Below, piece by piece: positions 1 through 12,500 of a DNA stretch of 64,000 bases. Origin of the DNA: Myxococcus stipitatus DSM 14675 (GTDB lineage: Bacteria > Myxococcota > Myxococcia > Myxococcales > Myxococcaceae); the NCBI RefSeq assembly GCF_000331735.1, contig NC_020126.1, forward strand, positions 4,960,001 through 5,024,000, in the 5' to 3' direction. Position numbers and translations under genes: made by a program. Every line of letters starts with the position of its first letter. Within the stretch, counting starts at the first letter, position 1. The notes below the pieces were generated by a model. That model did not search any database. It was given only the letters and a program-made list of their open reading frames with translations, and was not told the origin of the DNA.

Positions 1-2
1 AG

Positions 3-3000
3 TCCGACGAGGTGCTCGGGTGGCTCGCGGGGGATGTCGCGTGGCGGTTGGGGAGCTCCGCGGAGGCGCTCGACGCGGATGCGCCGCTCACCCGGTACGG
101 GTTGGACTCGCTGCGGGGGCTGGACGTGATGCACGCCATCCAGCGGCGGTGGGGTGTGTCACTGCCGCCCACGTTCCTCCTCCAAGGCCCGAGCCTGCGC
201 GAGGTGGCGGCGAAGGTGGAGCAGGAGCGAGGCGCGGCGGTGCAGCCCGTGTCGTCTTCGACTCCTGCGCTCGGAGATGTTTCACCCCACGTCTCGGATG
301 GACAGCGGGCGCTGTGGTTCCTCCAACGGCTGGCGCCGGGCGGCACCGCGTACCACATCGCGCGGGCGATGCGGCTGGCGCCTGACGTGGACCTGGAGGT
401 CCTCGCGCGGGTGTTCGCCGAACTCGCCGCGCGCCATCCGGCCCTGGCCTGTGCGTTTCCCGAGGAGCGAGGCGAGCCCGTGTGGCGGTCCGCCGCCGCG
501 CCGGTGATGGAGCGGGAGTCCGCGAGCGGCTGGAGCGACGCGGCCTTGCGGGAGCGGCTGGATGCGGAGTCCCAGCGCCCCTTCGACCTGGAGCATGGCC
601 CCTTGATGCGGGTGCGTGTCTTCACGGGCGTCGAGACCGGGCCGGTGTTGTTGCTCGTGTTCCACCACCTCATCACCGACTTCTGGTCGCTGGAGGTGTT
701 GGCCGAGGAGCTGGGCGTCCTCTACACGGCGGGCGTTCGGGGTGTCCCCGCGGAGCTGCCCCCGCCGCCGCCGATGGCGGGCCCCATCCTCCGAGAGCGG
801 GAGGCGCGGCTCACTGGGGCGAGAGGCGAGGCGCTCCAGTCCTGGTGGCGTGAGCGCTTGGGCGGTGAGCTGCCGGTGCTGGAGCTGCCGACGTCGAAGC
901 CGAGACCCCGGCTCCAGTCCTTCCGAGGCGCGGCGGTGTCCTTCCAGGTGGAGGCGGATACGGCCTCCCGGCTGTTGTCGCTGGCGGGCACGCACGGCGC
1001 GACTCCGTTCATGGTGTTGCTGGCGGGCTACGTGGCCTTCTTGCGGCGCTACACCGGACAGGAAGACCTGGTGGTGGGGACGCCGACAACGGGCCGAGCG
1101 CATGCGGACCTGTCGAGACAACTGAGTTACTTCGTCAATCCCGTGGCGCTTCGTGCGCGGGTGCCGAGAGGGCAGTCCTTCACCTCGCTGTTGAAGGAGG
1201 TGCGCGGCCTCGTCTTGGAGGCGCTGGAGCACCAGGAGTTGCCCTTCGCCCGGATGGTCGAGCGGCTCCAGCCCCGACGGGATGCGGCCCGTGCTCCTGT
1301 CTTCCAGACGATGTTCGTGCTGCATGCCGGGCGCCCGGGACGCGAGGCGCTCGCGCCCTTCGCCCTGGGCGGCGCGGGGACTCGAGTCCGGCTGGGCGCG
1401 CTGGAGCTGGAGTCCGTGCCGCTGCGCAATCAGGCCTCCGCCTTCGACCTGACGTTGACGATGGCCGAGTCGGAGGGAGGCTTCGCCGCGAGCCTGGAGT
1501 ACTGCACGGACCTGTTCGACGCGGCGCTCGCCGAGCGCATGGTGCGCCACTTCCGAACGCTGCTGGACGCCGCGGCGCGCGAGCCCGAGGTGCCCGTGTT
1601 GGACCTGCCCCTGCTCGAGGGTGAGGAGCAGCGCGTGCTGCTCGCAGCGGGCCGGCGCGCGACGGCCTCCGAGGAGCCCTCCGCCCGAAGTCTGCACGGT
1701 GCCTTCGAGGCCGCCGTGGCGAGGTCACCGGACGCGGTGGCGTTGGTCTCCGGGACGTCCCGCTGGACGTACGGCGAGGTCGATGCCTGGGCGGAGAGAC
1801 TGGGCGCGAGGTTGCGGCAGCGAGGCGTGGGCCCCGAGGTCCGCGTCGGAGTCCTGCTGGAGCGAGGACACCCTGGGACGGTCATCGCGTTCCTCGCCGT
1901 GCTGAAGGCGGGCGGGACGGTGGTGCCTTGTGAGCCCTCGCATCCTCCCGAGCGGATCGCATGGATGCTGCGGGACGCGGGGGCGCGTGGCCTGCTCGTG
2001 CAGGAGCGCCTCTCGAGGCGCCTGGACCTCTCGTCGGATGTGTTGCGCCTCCTCTGGGAGGAGCTGGGCGGGCACGAGCCGCGAGCGGAGGACGTCCGCA
2101 CCGACGCGCCCTCGTTCCCGTCTCCGGAGTGCTCCGCGTATGTCATCTACACCTCGGGAAGCACGGGGCGCCCGAAGGGCGTCGTGGTGACCCATCGCGG
2201 AGCCCTGCACCTGGCGGAGTCGATGGGGCGGGGCTTCGGGTTGGGGGCGGGAGACCGGGTGCTCCAGTTCGCATCCCCGGCCTTCGATGCCTCGATCGCG
2301 GAGTACCTACAAGCGCTCCTGACGGGCGCGGCGCTGCACCTGCCTCCCTCGGGCGAGTTGCTGGCGGGAGAGGCGCTGCACCGCGTGCTGAAGGAGGAGC
2401 GCATCACGCTGGTGACGCTGCCTCCGTCCGCGTGCGCGCTGTTGCCGGAGGCTCCGCTCCCGGACCTGCGGAGGCTGGTCTCCGCGGGAGAGTCCTGCCC
2501 GGAGGACCTGGTGTCGCGCTTCGCGCCCGGGCGGACCTTCGTGAACGCCTATGGCCCCACGGAGGCGACCGTGTGCTCGACGTGGGCCATCTGCCAGCCG
2601 GGAGAGGGCACTCCGGACATCGGCCGACCGTTGCCCGCGGTGGATGCCTACGTGCTCGACGAGGCGCTGAACCCCGTCCCTCGGGGCGTGGCGGGAGAGC
2701 TGTGCGTCGGCGGTCCGATGGTGGCGCGAGGCTACCTGGGCCGTCCGGACCTCACGGCCGAGCGCTTCGTTCCGGACCCTCATGGAGGAGCGCCGGGTGG
2801 GCGCCTGTACCGCACGGGAGACGTGGCCCGGTGGCGTCCCGATGGCCGGTTGGAGCTGCTGGGGCGCGTGGATGCGCAGGTGAAGCTGCGCGGCTTCCGC
2901 ATCGAGCCGGGGGAGGTGGAAGCGGTGCTGCGCGAGCTCGCGCGGATGCGGCAGGCGCACGTGCGTGTGTGGCGTCCTCCCTCTGGAGGGGAGGCCCGGC

Positions 3001-3512
3001 TCGTGGCCTACGTGGTGCCGCCGGAAGAGGGGCTGCCTCCTCCCGGAGAGCTGAAGGCGAGCCTGCGAGCCCGCCTGCCCGAGTACCTGGTGCCCGCGGA
3101 CTTCGTCGCGCTGGAAGCCCTGCCGTTGCTGTCCAGCGGCAAGGTGGACGTGCGCGCGCTGCCGCCGCCGATGCGCATGGCACCCGCGGAAGGGGCACCC
3201 CGAACGCCCTTGGAAGAGGCGTTGTCGCGAGCCTGGGCGGAGACGCTCGGCTTCCCGGCGGTGGGCGTCCACTCGCACTTCTTCGATGACCTGGGCGGCA
3301 GCTCGCTGGCGGCGGTGCGGGCGTGCGCGCGAATCCGCGAGTCGCTCGGGCGGGACGTCCCCATCACCCACTTCTTCGAGCATCCCACGGTCCATGCGCT
3401 GGCGCGGAGGCTGTCCTCCGATTCGGAGCCGGGCACGCAGGCCGTGAAGCACCAGGAGCGAGCGGAGGCCCGTCGTCAGGTCCTCCAGCGTCGCGGCGGA
3501 AGGAACACCTGA
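3..3512 (+). CDS. Non-ribosomal peptide synthetase, ACP-C-A-PCP (5' end outside window)
   Basis: The reading frame is open to the left edge, so the gene starts upstream; the first possible start inside the window (GTG at 12) lies within a carrier domain. Residues are counted from that GTG. A carrier protein comes first, with its phosphopantetheine Ser33 in GLDSL. A condensation domain follows (about 95-530, HHLITDFWS), then an adenylation domain (about 560-1055, YTSGSTGRPKG, A10 lysine in SSGKVDVRALP) and a PCP (about 1065-1135, LGGSSL). The pocket residues read by alignment to GrsA are D-A-A-T-V-A-A-V-C-K, close to Phe/Tyr-type codes, so an aromatic residue is likely but uncertain. The C-terminal tail is helical and charged, suiting docking to the next synthetase, whose ATG is 4 bases after this stop. 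The leading carrier resembles those that follow fatty-acyl-AMP ligases, so a lipid starter is possible but not shown. Confidence 0.93.
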   Translation, partial: SDEVLGWLAGDVAWRLGSSAEALDADAPLTRYGLDSLRGLDVMHAIQRRWGVSLPPTFLLQGPSLREVAAKVEQERGAAVQPVSSSTPALGDVSPHVSDGQRALWFLQRLAPGGTAYHIARAMRLAPDVDLEVLARVFAELAARHPALACAFPEERGEPVWRSAAAPVMERESASGWSDAALRERLDAESQRPFDLEHGPLMRVRVFTGVETGPVLLLVFHHLITDFWSLEVLAEELGVLYTAGVRGVPAELPPPPPMAGPILREREARLTGARGEALQSWWRERLGGELPVLELPTSKPRPRLQSFRGAAVSFQVEADTASRLLSLAGTHGATPFMVLLAGYVAFLRRYTGQEDLVVGTPTTGRAHADLSRQLSYFVNPVALRARVPRGQSFTSLLKEVRGLVLEALEHQELPFARMVERLQPRRDAARAPVFQTMFVLHAGRPGREALAPFALGGAGTRVRLGALELESVPLRNQASAFDLTLTMAESEGGFAASLEYCTDLFDAALAERMVRHFRTLLDAAAREPEVPVLDLPLLEGEEQRVLLAAGRRATASEEPSARSLHGAFEAAVARSPDAVALVSGTSRWTYGEVDAWAERLGARLRQRGVGPEVRVGVLLERGHPGTVIAFLAVLKAGGTVVPCEPSHPPERIAWMLRDAGARGLLVQERLSRRLDLSSDVLRLLWEELGGHEPRAEDVRTDAPSFPSPECSAYVIYTSGSTGRPKGVVVTHRGALHLAESMGRGFGLGAGDRVLQFASPAFDASIAEYLQALLTGAALHLPPSGELLAGEALHRVLKEERITLVTLPPSACALLPEAPLPDLRRLVSAGESCPEDLVSRFAPGRTFVNAYGPTEATVCSTWAICQPGEGTPDIGRPLPAVDAYVLDEALNPVPRGVAGELCVGGPMVARGYLGRPDLTAERFVPDPHGGAPGGRLYRTGDVARWRPDGRLELLGRVDAQVKLRGFRIEPGEVEAVLRELARMRQAHVRVWRPPSGGEARLVAYVVPPEEGLPPPGELKASLRARLPEYLVPADFVALEALPLLSSGKVDVRALPPPMRMAPAEGAPRTPLEEALSRAWAETLGFPAVGVHSHFFDDLGGSSLAAVRACARIRESLGRDVPITHFFEHPTVHALARRLSSDSEPGTQAVKHQERAEARRQVLQRRGGRNT

Positions 3513-3516
3513 GACC

Positions 3517-6500
3517 ATGGCTGACCAGGAACAGACGGGCAGTGGGAACGACATCGCGATCATCGGCATGGCGGGTCGCTTCCCGGGTGCCGCGAACGTG
3601 CGTGAGCTCTGGCGCAACCTGCTCGACGGCGTGGAGTCCATCTCCCGCCTGTCGCCTCGGGAACTGGAGCCTTCTCCGCTGGTGCCGGAGACGCTGTGGC
3701 GCCATCCGGACTTCGTGCCCGTGGCGGGCGTGCTCGAGGAAGGCGATGCCTTCGATGCGGGCTTCTTCGACGTGTCTCCGCGCGAGGCGCTGTGGATGGA
3801 CCCGCAGCAGCGCGTGTTCCTGGAGTGCGCCTGGGCCGCGCTGGAGGACGCGGCCTATGAGCCGACGCGCTACTCCGGGAAGATCTCCCTGTACGCGGGC
3901 GCGGGCCCCTCGCTGCACACGCAGAGCATGTTGGGGCAGGGGCAGCTGGACCCGGCTTCGCTGTACGAGGTGATGGGGACGTCGGGCGAGAACCTGGCGA
4001 CGAAGGCGTCCTTCAAGCTGCGGCTGCGGGGCGAGAGCCTCGCTGTCTACACGGCGTGCTCGACCGGCCTGGTGGCCGTGCACATGGCGTGTCAGAGCCT
4101 GCTGCTGCGCCAGTCCGACATCGCGCTCGCGGGGGCGGTGCGGGTCTCTCTTCCGCAGCGCTCGGGCTACCTGTTCCAGGAGGGGATGATTCTCTCTCCG
4201 GATGGCCACTGCCGGGCCTTCGACGCGAAGGCGGCGGGCACGGTGCCGGGCAACGGCGTCGCGGCGGTGGTGCTCAAGCCGCTGGAGGACGCGCTTCGCG
4301 ATGGGGACCACGTCTACGCCGTCATTCGTGGCTCCGCGCTGAACAACGATGGTGGCGCGAAGGTGGGCTACACCGCGCCGAGCGTGGAGGGCCAGGCGGA
4401 TGTCATCGGCGAGGCGCTCGCGTACGCGGGGCTGACGGCGGACGACATCGGCTATGTCGAGGCACACGGCACGGGCACCGCGCTGGGAGACCCCATCGAG
4501 GTCGCGGCGCTGTCGCGTGCCTTTCGCCGGGACACGGAGCGCAAGGGCTTCTGTGGACTGGGGTCGGTGAAGACGAACCTGGGCCACCTCGACACGGCCG
4601 CGGGAATGGTGGGACTCATCAAGGCGGCGCTGGTGCTCGCCGAGGAAGAGGTGCCGCCCACGCTTCACTTCACGGCGCCGAACCCGTCCATCGACTTCGC
4701 GAACAGTCCCTTCACGGTCATCGCCGAGCGCAGGGCCTGGCCTCGGGGAGAGGTGCCTCGGCGCGCGGGCGTCAGCTCCTTCGGGATTGGTGGCACCAAC
4801 GCGCACGCGGTGCTGGAGGAGGCGCCGCGCGCGGCGGCGTCGGTGGAGAGTGCTCGGCCTTCGCAGCTCATCACCCTGTCGGCGCGCACGGCCCCGGCGC
4901 TGGCCAAGGCGGCGAGTGAGCTGGCGGACTGGTGGGAGTCCGCGCGCGGGAAGGTGCCGCTGGCGGACGTGGCCTTCACCCGCAACGTGGGACGAGGCGC
5001 CTTCGAGCATCGGCTGTCGGTGGTGGTGAAGGACTCGGCGGAGCTGGCGGCGAAGCTGCGCGCGCCGGGCACGGTGCGGGTCCTGGAGGACGTGGCCGTG
5101 GCGCGAGAGCGTCGCGTGGCCTTCCTGCTGCCGGGGCAGGGCGCGCAGTCGCTGGGGATGGGCCGGGAGCTGTATCGGGCGGAGCCCTTGTTCCGGGAGA
5201 CGGTGGAGGCGTGCCTCCGCGAGCTGGGGCCGTCCCTCGAGAAGTCGCTGCGCGACGTGCTGCTTTCCACGCCCGAGGCCGAGACGTCGGCCCACGAGGC
5301 GCTGGGCGATCCGCGCATCGCGCTGCCCGCGTTGTTCTGCGTGGAGTACGCGCTCGCGCGGCTCTGGGAGTCGTGGGGGCTCCGGCCGCACGCGTTGTTG
5401 GGCCACAGCTTCGGTGAGTACACGGCGGCGTGCCTCGCGGGGGTGCTGCCGTGGGAGGACGCACTGACGTTGGTGGTGGCGCGTGGCCGGTTGATGGCGA
5501 CGCTGCCCCCGGGCCGGATGACGGCCGTGGGCTGCGCCGAGGAGGTCGTGCGTCCGCTGCTCACGGGGGGCCTGACGCTCGCGGCGGTGAACGGGCCGGA
5601 GCGGTGCGTGGCGTCGGGGCCCGAGGACGAGGTCGAGGCCCTGGAGCGGGAGCTGATGGCGCGAGGTGTCGGCGTGCTGAGGTTGCCCGCGGGCCATGCC
5701 TTCCACTCGGCGGCGGTGGAGCCGTTGATGGAGGAGCTGTCGCGAGTCGTGTCGGGGCTGCGGCTCTCGGCGCCTCGTGTGCCGTATGTCTCCAGCGTCA
5801 CGGGCACGTGGATTCGTCCCGAGGAGGCGATGGACCCGGCGTACTGGGCGCGGCAGATGCGGGCCCCGGTGCGCTTCGGAGACGGCCTGGAGACGCTGAA
5901 GGCCGCGGGTATCTCCGTGTTCCTCGAGGTGGGACCGGACCAGGCGCTCACGGCATTGGCTCGGCTGGGGCTGCGCGGCCAGGCGGGACGCGCGGTGGCT
6001 TCGCTGCCACGAGCGGGCTCGAAGGCGAGTGAGCACGCGGCGCTGATGGAGGCGCTGGGCGCGGTATGGGAAGCCGGACTGGAGCCGGACTGGAAGCAGT
6101 TCTACGCACACGAGCGCCGTCGCCGGGTGCCGTTGCCCACGTATCCCTTCCAGCGCCAGCGCTTCGCGGTCGATGCGCCGCGAGTCCTCGCCGCGCCCCC
6201 GCCGGTGGTCGCTCCGAGCCTCGAGGAGGTGCGGACCCCAGCGAGCACGGAGGGGGTGGTCCCCGAGAACAAGGTGGGCCCTCGGACGGATGTGGAGCGC
6301 GGGGTGCTTGCCATCTGGCGCGAGAGACTGGGGCGCTCGGACTTCGGCATCCACGACAACTTCCTGGAGCTGGGGGGCAACTCGCTGATGGCGGCGCAGA
6401 TGCTCACGCGTCTGCGGGAAGCCTTCCCCGTGCAGCTTCCGCTGAGCGACTTGTTCGAGGCCCCCACTGTCGCGGGAGTGTCCGCGCGCATCACCGCGCG

Positions 6501-9500
6501 GATGGGGACGGAGGGCGCGGAGGGGAAGGGGGCCGTGATGCGCCCCCTGGCGCGACGGGAGCATCACGGCGCACCTCCGCTGTCCGTGGTGCAGGAGCGT
6601 GTCTGCGCGCTGGAGGAGGCGCTGCCCGGCAATCCCGCGCTCAACATGTCCGCGACGCTTCGTCTCACGGGCACGCTCGACGTGGATGCGCTGCGGAGGA
6701 GTCTGGAGGCGGTGGCCCGCAGGCATGAGGCCCTGCGGACGACGTATCCGCGAGTGGATGGGAAGACGGTGGCGCGAGTCTCGGCCGAGGCCCGCGTGCC
6801 GTGGGTGGTGGACGTGCTGGAGCACCTCGCGCCTCCGGTGCGCGAGGCGGAGTGGCGCAAGCGTGTCTACGAGGAGATGGCGCGACCCTTCGACCTCGCC
6901 GAAGGCCCGGTGGTCCGAGCTCGGCTGCTCCGCCTGGATGCGCAAGAGCACCTCCTGGTCATCGCGGTCCACCACGTGGTGTGTGACACATGGTCCCTGG
7001 TGGTCCTGAGTGGAGAGCTGGGCACCTTCTACGGCGCGTTCGTGAAGAACGAGGCGGCGGCGCTCCCCGAGCTGCGAGTCCAGTACAGCGACTTCGCCGC
7101 CTGGCAGCGCGAGGCCCTGGAGTCAGGCGCCTTCTCCGCGCAGCTGGATGCGTGGCGGGAGCGACTGGTGGGCCTGCCCGGCCCCTTGGACCTGCCCGTG
7201 GACCTGCCTCTCGGGAAGGGGCCCGCGCTGGGTGGGGTGCGCAGGAACGTGGGCTTCTCCGAGTCCCTCACCGGTGCGGTCCATGCGCTGGCGCGCCGCG
7301 AGGGTGTGACGGCCTTCATGGTGTTGCTCGCGTCGTGGAAGGCCCTGCTGGCGCGCTGGGCCGGACGCGATGACATCGTGGTGGGGACACCCATCGGCAA
7401 CCGGACGCGGCCGGAGCTCGAGCCGCTGATTGGCTACGTGGCGCACGCGGTGCCGCTGCGCACGGACCTGTCGGGAGACCCGACGTTCCGCGAGCTGATC
7501 TCCCGGGTGCGAGACGTGACGTTGGAGGCGTACTCGCATCCCGATGTGCCGTACGAGCACCTCATCCGGGAGGTGGAGCCCTCCAGGAACCCGGGGCGAG
7601 AGCGCGTGTTCGACACGCTCTTTGTCCTGCACCCGCGCTTCGACGCGAACCTGGAGCTGCCCGGTCTGCGGCTGGGGCTGGTCGAAGTCGAGGACGGACC
7701 CGTGCAGTTCGGCTCGGTGCTGTCGCCGATGTCCGTGTCGATGGGAGAGGACGCTGGAGGCTTCTCGGGCACGCTCGACTACGCGGTGGAGCGCTTCGCC
7801 CCGGAGACCATCGAGCGCCTGGTGCGCCACTGGACGACGCTGCTCGCGTCCGCCGTGGAGAACCCCGAGCAGCTGCTCTCCGCTCTTCCCGTGGAGCCTG
7901 GGGCGCCAGGTCGATCCGCCCTCCGACTCGTCTCGCCGACACCGAGCCCGGTGCCCGTGCTGCTGGAGGCTCGGGCCGCGCTCTCACCGGACGCGGTGGC
8001 CTTGTCGCTGGAGGGCCAGGGGGACGTGACGTGGCGCGAGCTGCGCGTTGAAGTGAGGCAGCTGGCGTCCGAGCTGCGCGCGAAGGGCGTGGGCCCGGAT
8101 GTGTTGGTGGCCCTCTGTCTGGAGCCGTCGGTGGAGCGGGTGGTGGCGCTCTGGGCGGTGCTGGAGGTGGGGGGGGCCTATGTGTTGCTGTCGCCGCCCC
8201 AGCTTCGAGAGCTGGCCACGCTCGCGCCCGAGGGCGGAGCGCCGCCGCTGTTGCTGACGCACGAGCGGCTGCGGACCGGCGTGACGTTGGACCCCGCGCG
8301 CGTCGTTCGCGTCCCGGTGCCGGTGAAGCGCGACAGCTCGCGAGGTGTGGACCTGGACCCGAGCCCTCACGTGGCCGTGTCCGCGGAGACGATGGTCTGC
8401 CTGGAGACGCTCGTGGGCCCCAGGGGCGAACGGCTGCGCGTGGTGCAGACCGTGGCGACGGTGGATGCGCTGTTCCGGCGGCTGGACGCGGACAGCGGGC
8501 CGGTGGAGGGCACCTGGCTCTCGGCGGAGGAGGCGGGCGCGCCGGGGACGGGGCTGGAGCTGTTGTGGGCGTTGTCGCGTGGGCTGCGAGTGGCTTTGCC
8601 CTCGGAGCGGGCGCGGCTGACGCTGCCGTCGTCGGGCCCGGGCGGCGCGCGAAAGGGGCCCGACTTCAGCCTGTCCTTCTTCGCCAACGACGAGGACTCG
8701 CTGGGGGGGCGCAAGTACCGGCTGCTGCTGGAGGCGGCGAAGTATGCCGACGCGCAGGGCTTCTCCGCGATGTGGACGCCCGAGCGGCACTTCCACTCCT
8801 TCGGAGGTCTGTACCCCAGGCCGGCGGTGGTGGGCGCGGGGGTGGCCACGGTGACGGAGCGCCTGGGGATTCGCGCGGGCAGCGTGGTGTTGCCGCTGCA
8901 TGACCCCGTCCTGGTCGCCGAGGAGTGGTCGGTGTTGGACAACCTGTCCAACGGCCGCGTCGGGGTGTCGTTCGCATCGGGCTGGCACGCGAATGACTTC
9001 GTCTTCGCACCGGACCGCTACGCGCGGCGCAAGGAGATCATGTTCCGAGGCATCGAGGAGGTGCGCACGCTCTGGCGTGGTGGCTCGGTGCTCCGGCGCA
9101 ACGGGACGGGTGACGAGGTGGAGGTGTTCCTGCGTCCTCGCCCGGTGCAGAAGGAGCTGCCCTTCTGGCTCACGGCGGCGGGGAGCCCGGACACCTTCCG
9201 CATGGCGGGCGAACTGGGAGCGTATGTCCTCACCAACCTGATGGGGCAGAACCTGGAGGACCTCGCCTCGAAGGTGGCCCTCTATCGCGAGGCCTGGAGG
9301 CAGCATGGCCACGCCGGGCGTGGACACGTGAGCCTCATGCTCCACGCGTACCTGGGCGAGGATATCGCCGAGGTCCGTCGCCGCGTGCGCAAGCCGCTGC
9401 TCGATTACTTCCGCAGCTCGGTGGATATCTTCCAGGCGTTCGTGTCGAGCCTGGGGTTGAAGGGCGACCTGCGCACGCTGACCCCCGCGGACGTCGAGGC

Positions 9501-12500
9501 CCTGTTGGAGCACGGGCTGACTCGCTACGTGGAGGACGGTGGGCTCTTCGGAACGCCCGACACGTGCGCGCCCGTGGTGGAGCGGGTGCGGGGCCTCGAT
9601 GTCGATGAGGTCGCCTGCCTCGTGGACTTCGGCGTGGAGGTGGAGGCGACGCTGGAAGGACTCCAGCACCTGGACGTGCTGCGGCGTCGCTACGCGCCGG
9701 CGGTGTCCTCACCGGTGCCGACGCTCGTGGAAGGGCCTGGTCCGGAGGTCTCGTTGCTGGCCTGGGTCCGGGAATCGGGTGCGACGCAGTTGCACCTCAC
9801 GGGTGCGCTGGCGCGAGCCCTGTCCGAGCTGCCGGGGGCACCGGAGGGACTGCGCTCGGTTCGTCACGTCTGGCTGGAGGATGTGAAGGAGGACCTCGCG
9901 GACGCGCTGTCGCGGACGCTCCCCGGGGAGGTATCCCGCCGGGAGCCGAGGTTCGGACCGGGCGCGTGGGCGCGGGCAGGGGAGGCTCCTCGCGATTCTG
10001 GAGACACCTCGACCTGGGCCGTGGTGGATGCTCGGGGCCAGGTCCTTCCTCCAGGAATGGTGGGGACGCTGGCGATGATGGGTGACCTCGCGCCGAAGCG
10101 ATCATGGAAGGCGCCCGAGGCCACTTCACTCCGGCCGCTCTCCGTCAGCGGGGGCGGCTTCGCCTTGGGGCACAGGGCTCGGCGGCGCTTGGATGGAACC
10201 CTGGAGCTGCTGGCTCCGCTCCCGGTTCCGTCGCGTCGTCCCGCGCCGCCTCGTGTCGCCACACAGGCCAGCGCGCAGCCTCGGCGCGAAGGCCCTCCGC
10301 CCATTCCGCGTGTCTCCCGCGAGCGGCCCTTGCCGCTCTCCTTCGCGCAACAGCGGCTCTGGTACCTGGACCGGCTGGAGCCGGGCAATGTCGCGTACAA
10401 CAACTCGGTGATGCTCGTGCTGTCGGGTGTCCTCGACGCCGGCGCGCTCGAGCGGGCGCTCGACGAGGTGGTGCGGCGACACGAGTCCTTCCGGACGACG
10501 TTCTCGATGACGGACGCGGGGGCGGTGCAGCACATCTCCGAGCCCAGGGCGCATGCGCTCCAGGTCTCGGCGCTGGAAGACCGCGGCGCAATGACGGTGG
10601 AGGCGTGGGCGCGAGAGGAGGCGCGCAAGCCGTTCGACCTCGAGGCGGGCCCGCTTTTGCGCACGCCGCTCCTGCGCCTCCGGGAGGACGAGCACGTCCT
10701 GCTCATCGTGATGCACCACATCGTCTCGGACGGGTGGTCCTCGGGAGTGCTGTTCCACGAGCTGGCGACCCTCTACGCGGCCTTCCGTCAAGGCCAGCCA
10801 TCGCCGCTGCCTCCGCTCCAGGTGCAGTACGCGGACTACGCGGCCTGGCAGCTCGAGTGGATGCGAGGCCCGGAGCTGGCGGCGGAGCAGGCGTGGTGGA
10901 GCGACGTGCTGGCGGAGGTCCCGGTGCTGCGTCTGCCCACGGACCGGCCTCGGCCCGCGGTGCAGACCTATCCCGGTGCGCGCAGCGACGTCATGGTGTC
11001 GCGTCCGCTCGCGGATGCGCTGGTGTCGCTGGGCCGCACGGTGGGCGCCACGCCTTTCATGGTGATGATGGCGGCATGGCAGGTGCTGCTCCAGGCGTAC
11101 TCGGGGCAGGACGACTTCGCGGTGGGGACTCCCGTCGCGGGCCGCAACCGCCCGGAGACCGAGCCGCTCATCGGCTGCTTCATCAACTCCATCGCGCTGC
11201 GCGCGGACCTGTCGGGTGACCCCACCGTCATGGAGCTCATCGCCCGGGTGAAGCAGGCGGCGCTGGGAGGCTTTGCGCACCAGGAGGTTCCGTTCGAGAA
11301 GCTGGTGGATGCGCTGCACGTGGCGCGTGACTTGAGCCACACGCCGCTGTTCCAGACGATGCTGGTGTTCCACAACACGCCGCCCATCGAGCTGTCCATG
11401 GCGGGCCTGCGACTGAGCAGCCGCGTGGTCCACACCGGCGCGACGAAGCTGGACCTGACGCTGGAGCTGGTGGAGTCGAAGGACGGACTGACGGGAGGCA
11501 TCGATTACAACACCGACCTCTTCGACGCGAGCACCATCACCCGGCTCACGGGGCTCCTGGTGCGGCTGTTGGAGTGGGTGGTCGCGCATCCGGAGCAGCG
11601 TCTCTCCCAGCTCTCCCTGTTGTCCCAAGGCGAGCGCCAGCGACTCCTGACGGAGTGGGCGGCGTCTGCCGAGCGCGCGGTCGATGCGGACGAGACCGTG
11701 ACGTCGTGCTTCGCGACGCGCGCGGCGGCGATGCCGGACGCGGTGGCGGTGGAGGACGGCACGCTCCGGCGGACGTATCGCGAGGTGGAGGGGCTGGCCG
11801 CGCGTCTGGCCGGGGCGTTGGGCGGTCTGGGCGTGCGGACGGATGCGGTGGTCGCGCTGGCGCTCGCGAAACCCGCGGACCTGGTCGCGGGGCTCCTGGG
11901 CGTGATGCGCGCGGGGGCGGCGGCGGTGGTGCTCGACCTGGAGCATCCGTCGGAGCGGCTCGCGGGAATCCTGGAGGACACGAAGGCGGTCGCGGTGGTG
12001 ACCACGGAGGCCTGGGGCGCACGCGTGCCCGTGCGAGCCGGGTTGTCCGTGGTGACGTTGGAGTCGCTGCCCGCGAACGACGGTGTGCTGCCGCCCGTGC
12101 CCGCGCCGCATCATGCCGCGTGCATCGTCTACACCTCGGGCTCCACGGGGAAGCCGCGAGGCGTGGTGCTGGAGCATCGCCAGCTGGTCTCCGCGACGAG
12201 GGCGCGGCGTGCGGTCTATGGCTCGCCCGGGGTGGTGCTGTCGCTGGCGCCGTTCACCTTCGATGCGTCGTTGGCGGGGATGCTCTGGTCGCTGTTCGAC
12301 GGGGGCCGGCTGCGCTACCCCGACGTGGAGGAGCGCGAGGACCCGAGGAAGCTCGCCGAGTTGGTGGCGAAGGAAGGCGTCACGCACCTCATCTCCGTGC
12401 CCGCGCTCTATGCCCAGGTGCTGGCCGCCGCATCCTCGGGCGGGTTGACGGGGCTGCGCGCGGTGTCGGTGGGGGGCGAGGCCTGCTCGTTGGAGCTGGC

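Noticed and set aside
3..240. Fatty-acyl-AMP ligase loading of the assembly line
   Set aside because: The first carrier domain resembles those behind such ligases, but no ligase sequence lies in the window, so it is kept only as a possibility.
3364..6975. 1203-codon open frame on the minus strand opposite the KS-AT region
   Set aside because: It is an antisense shadow of a high-G+C gene: the product is Arg/His/Gln-rich without domains, while the plus strand encodes unmistakable KS and AT motifs.
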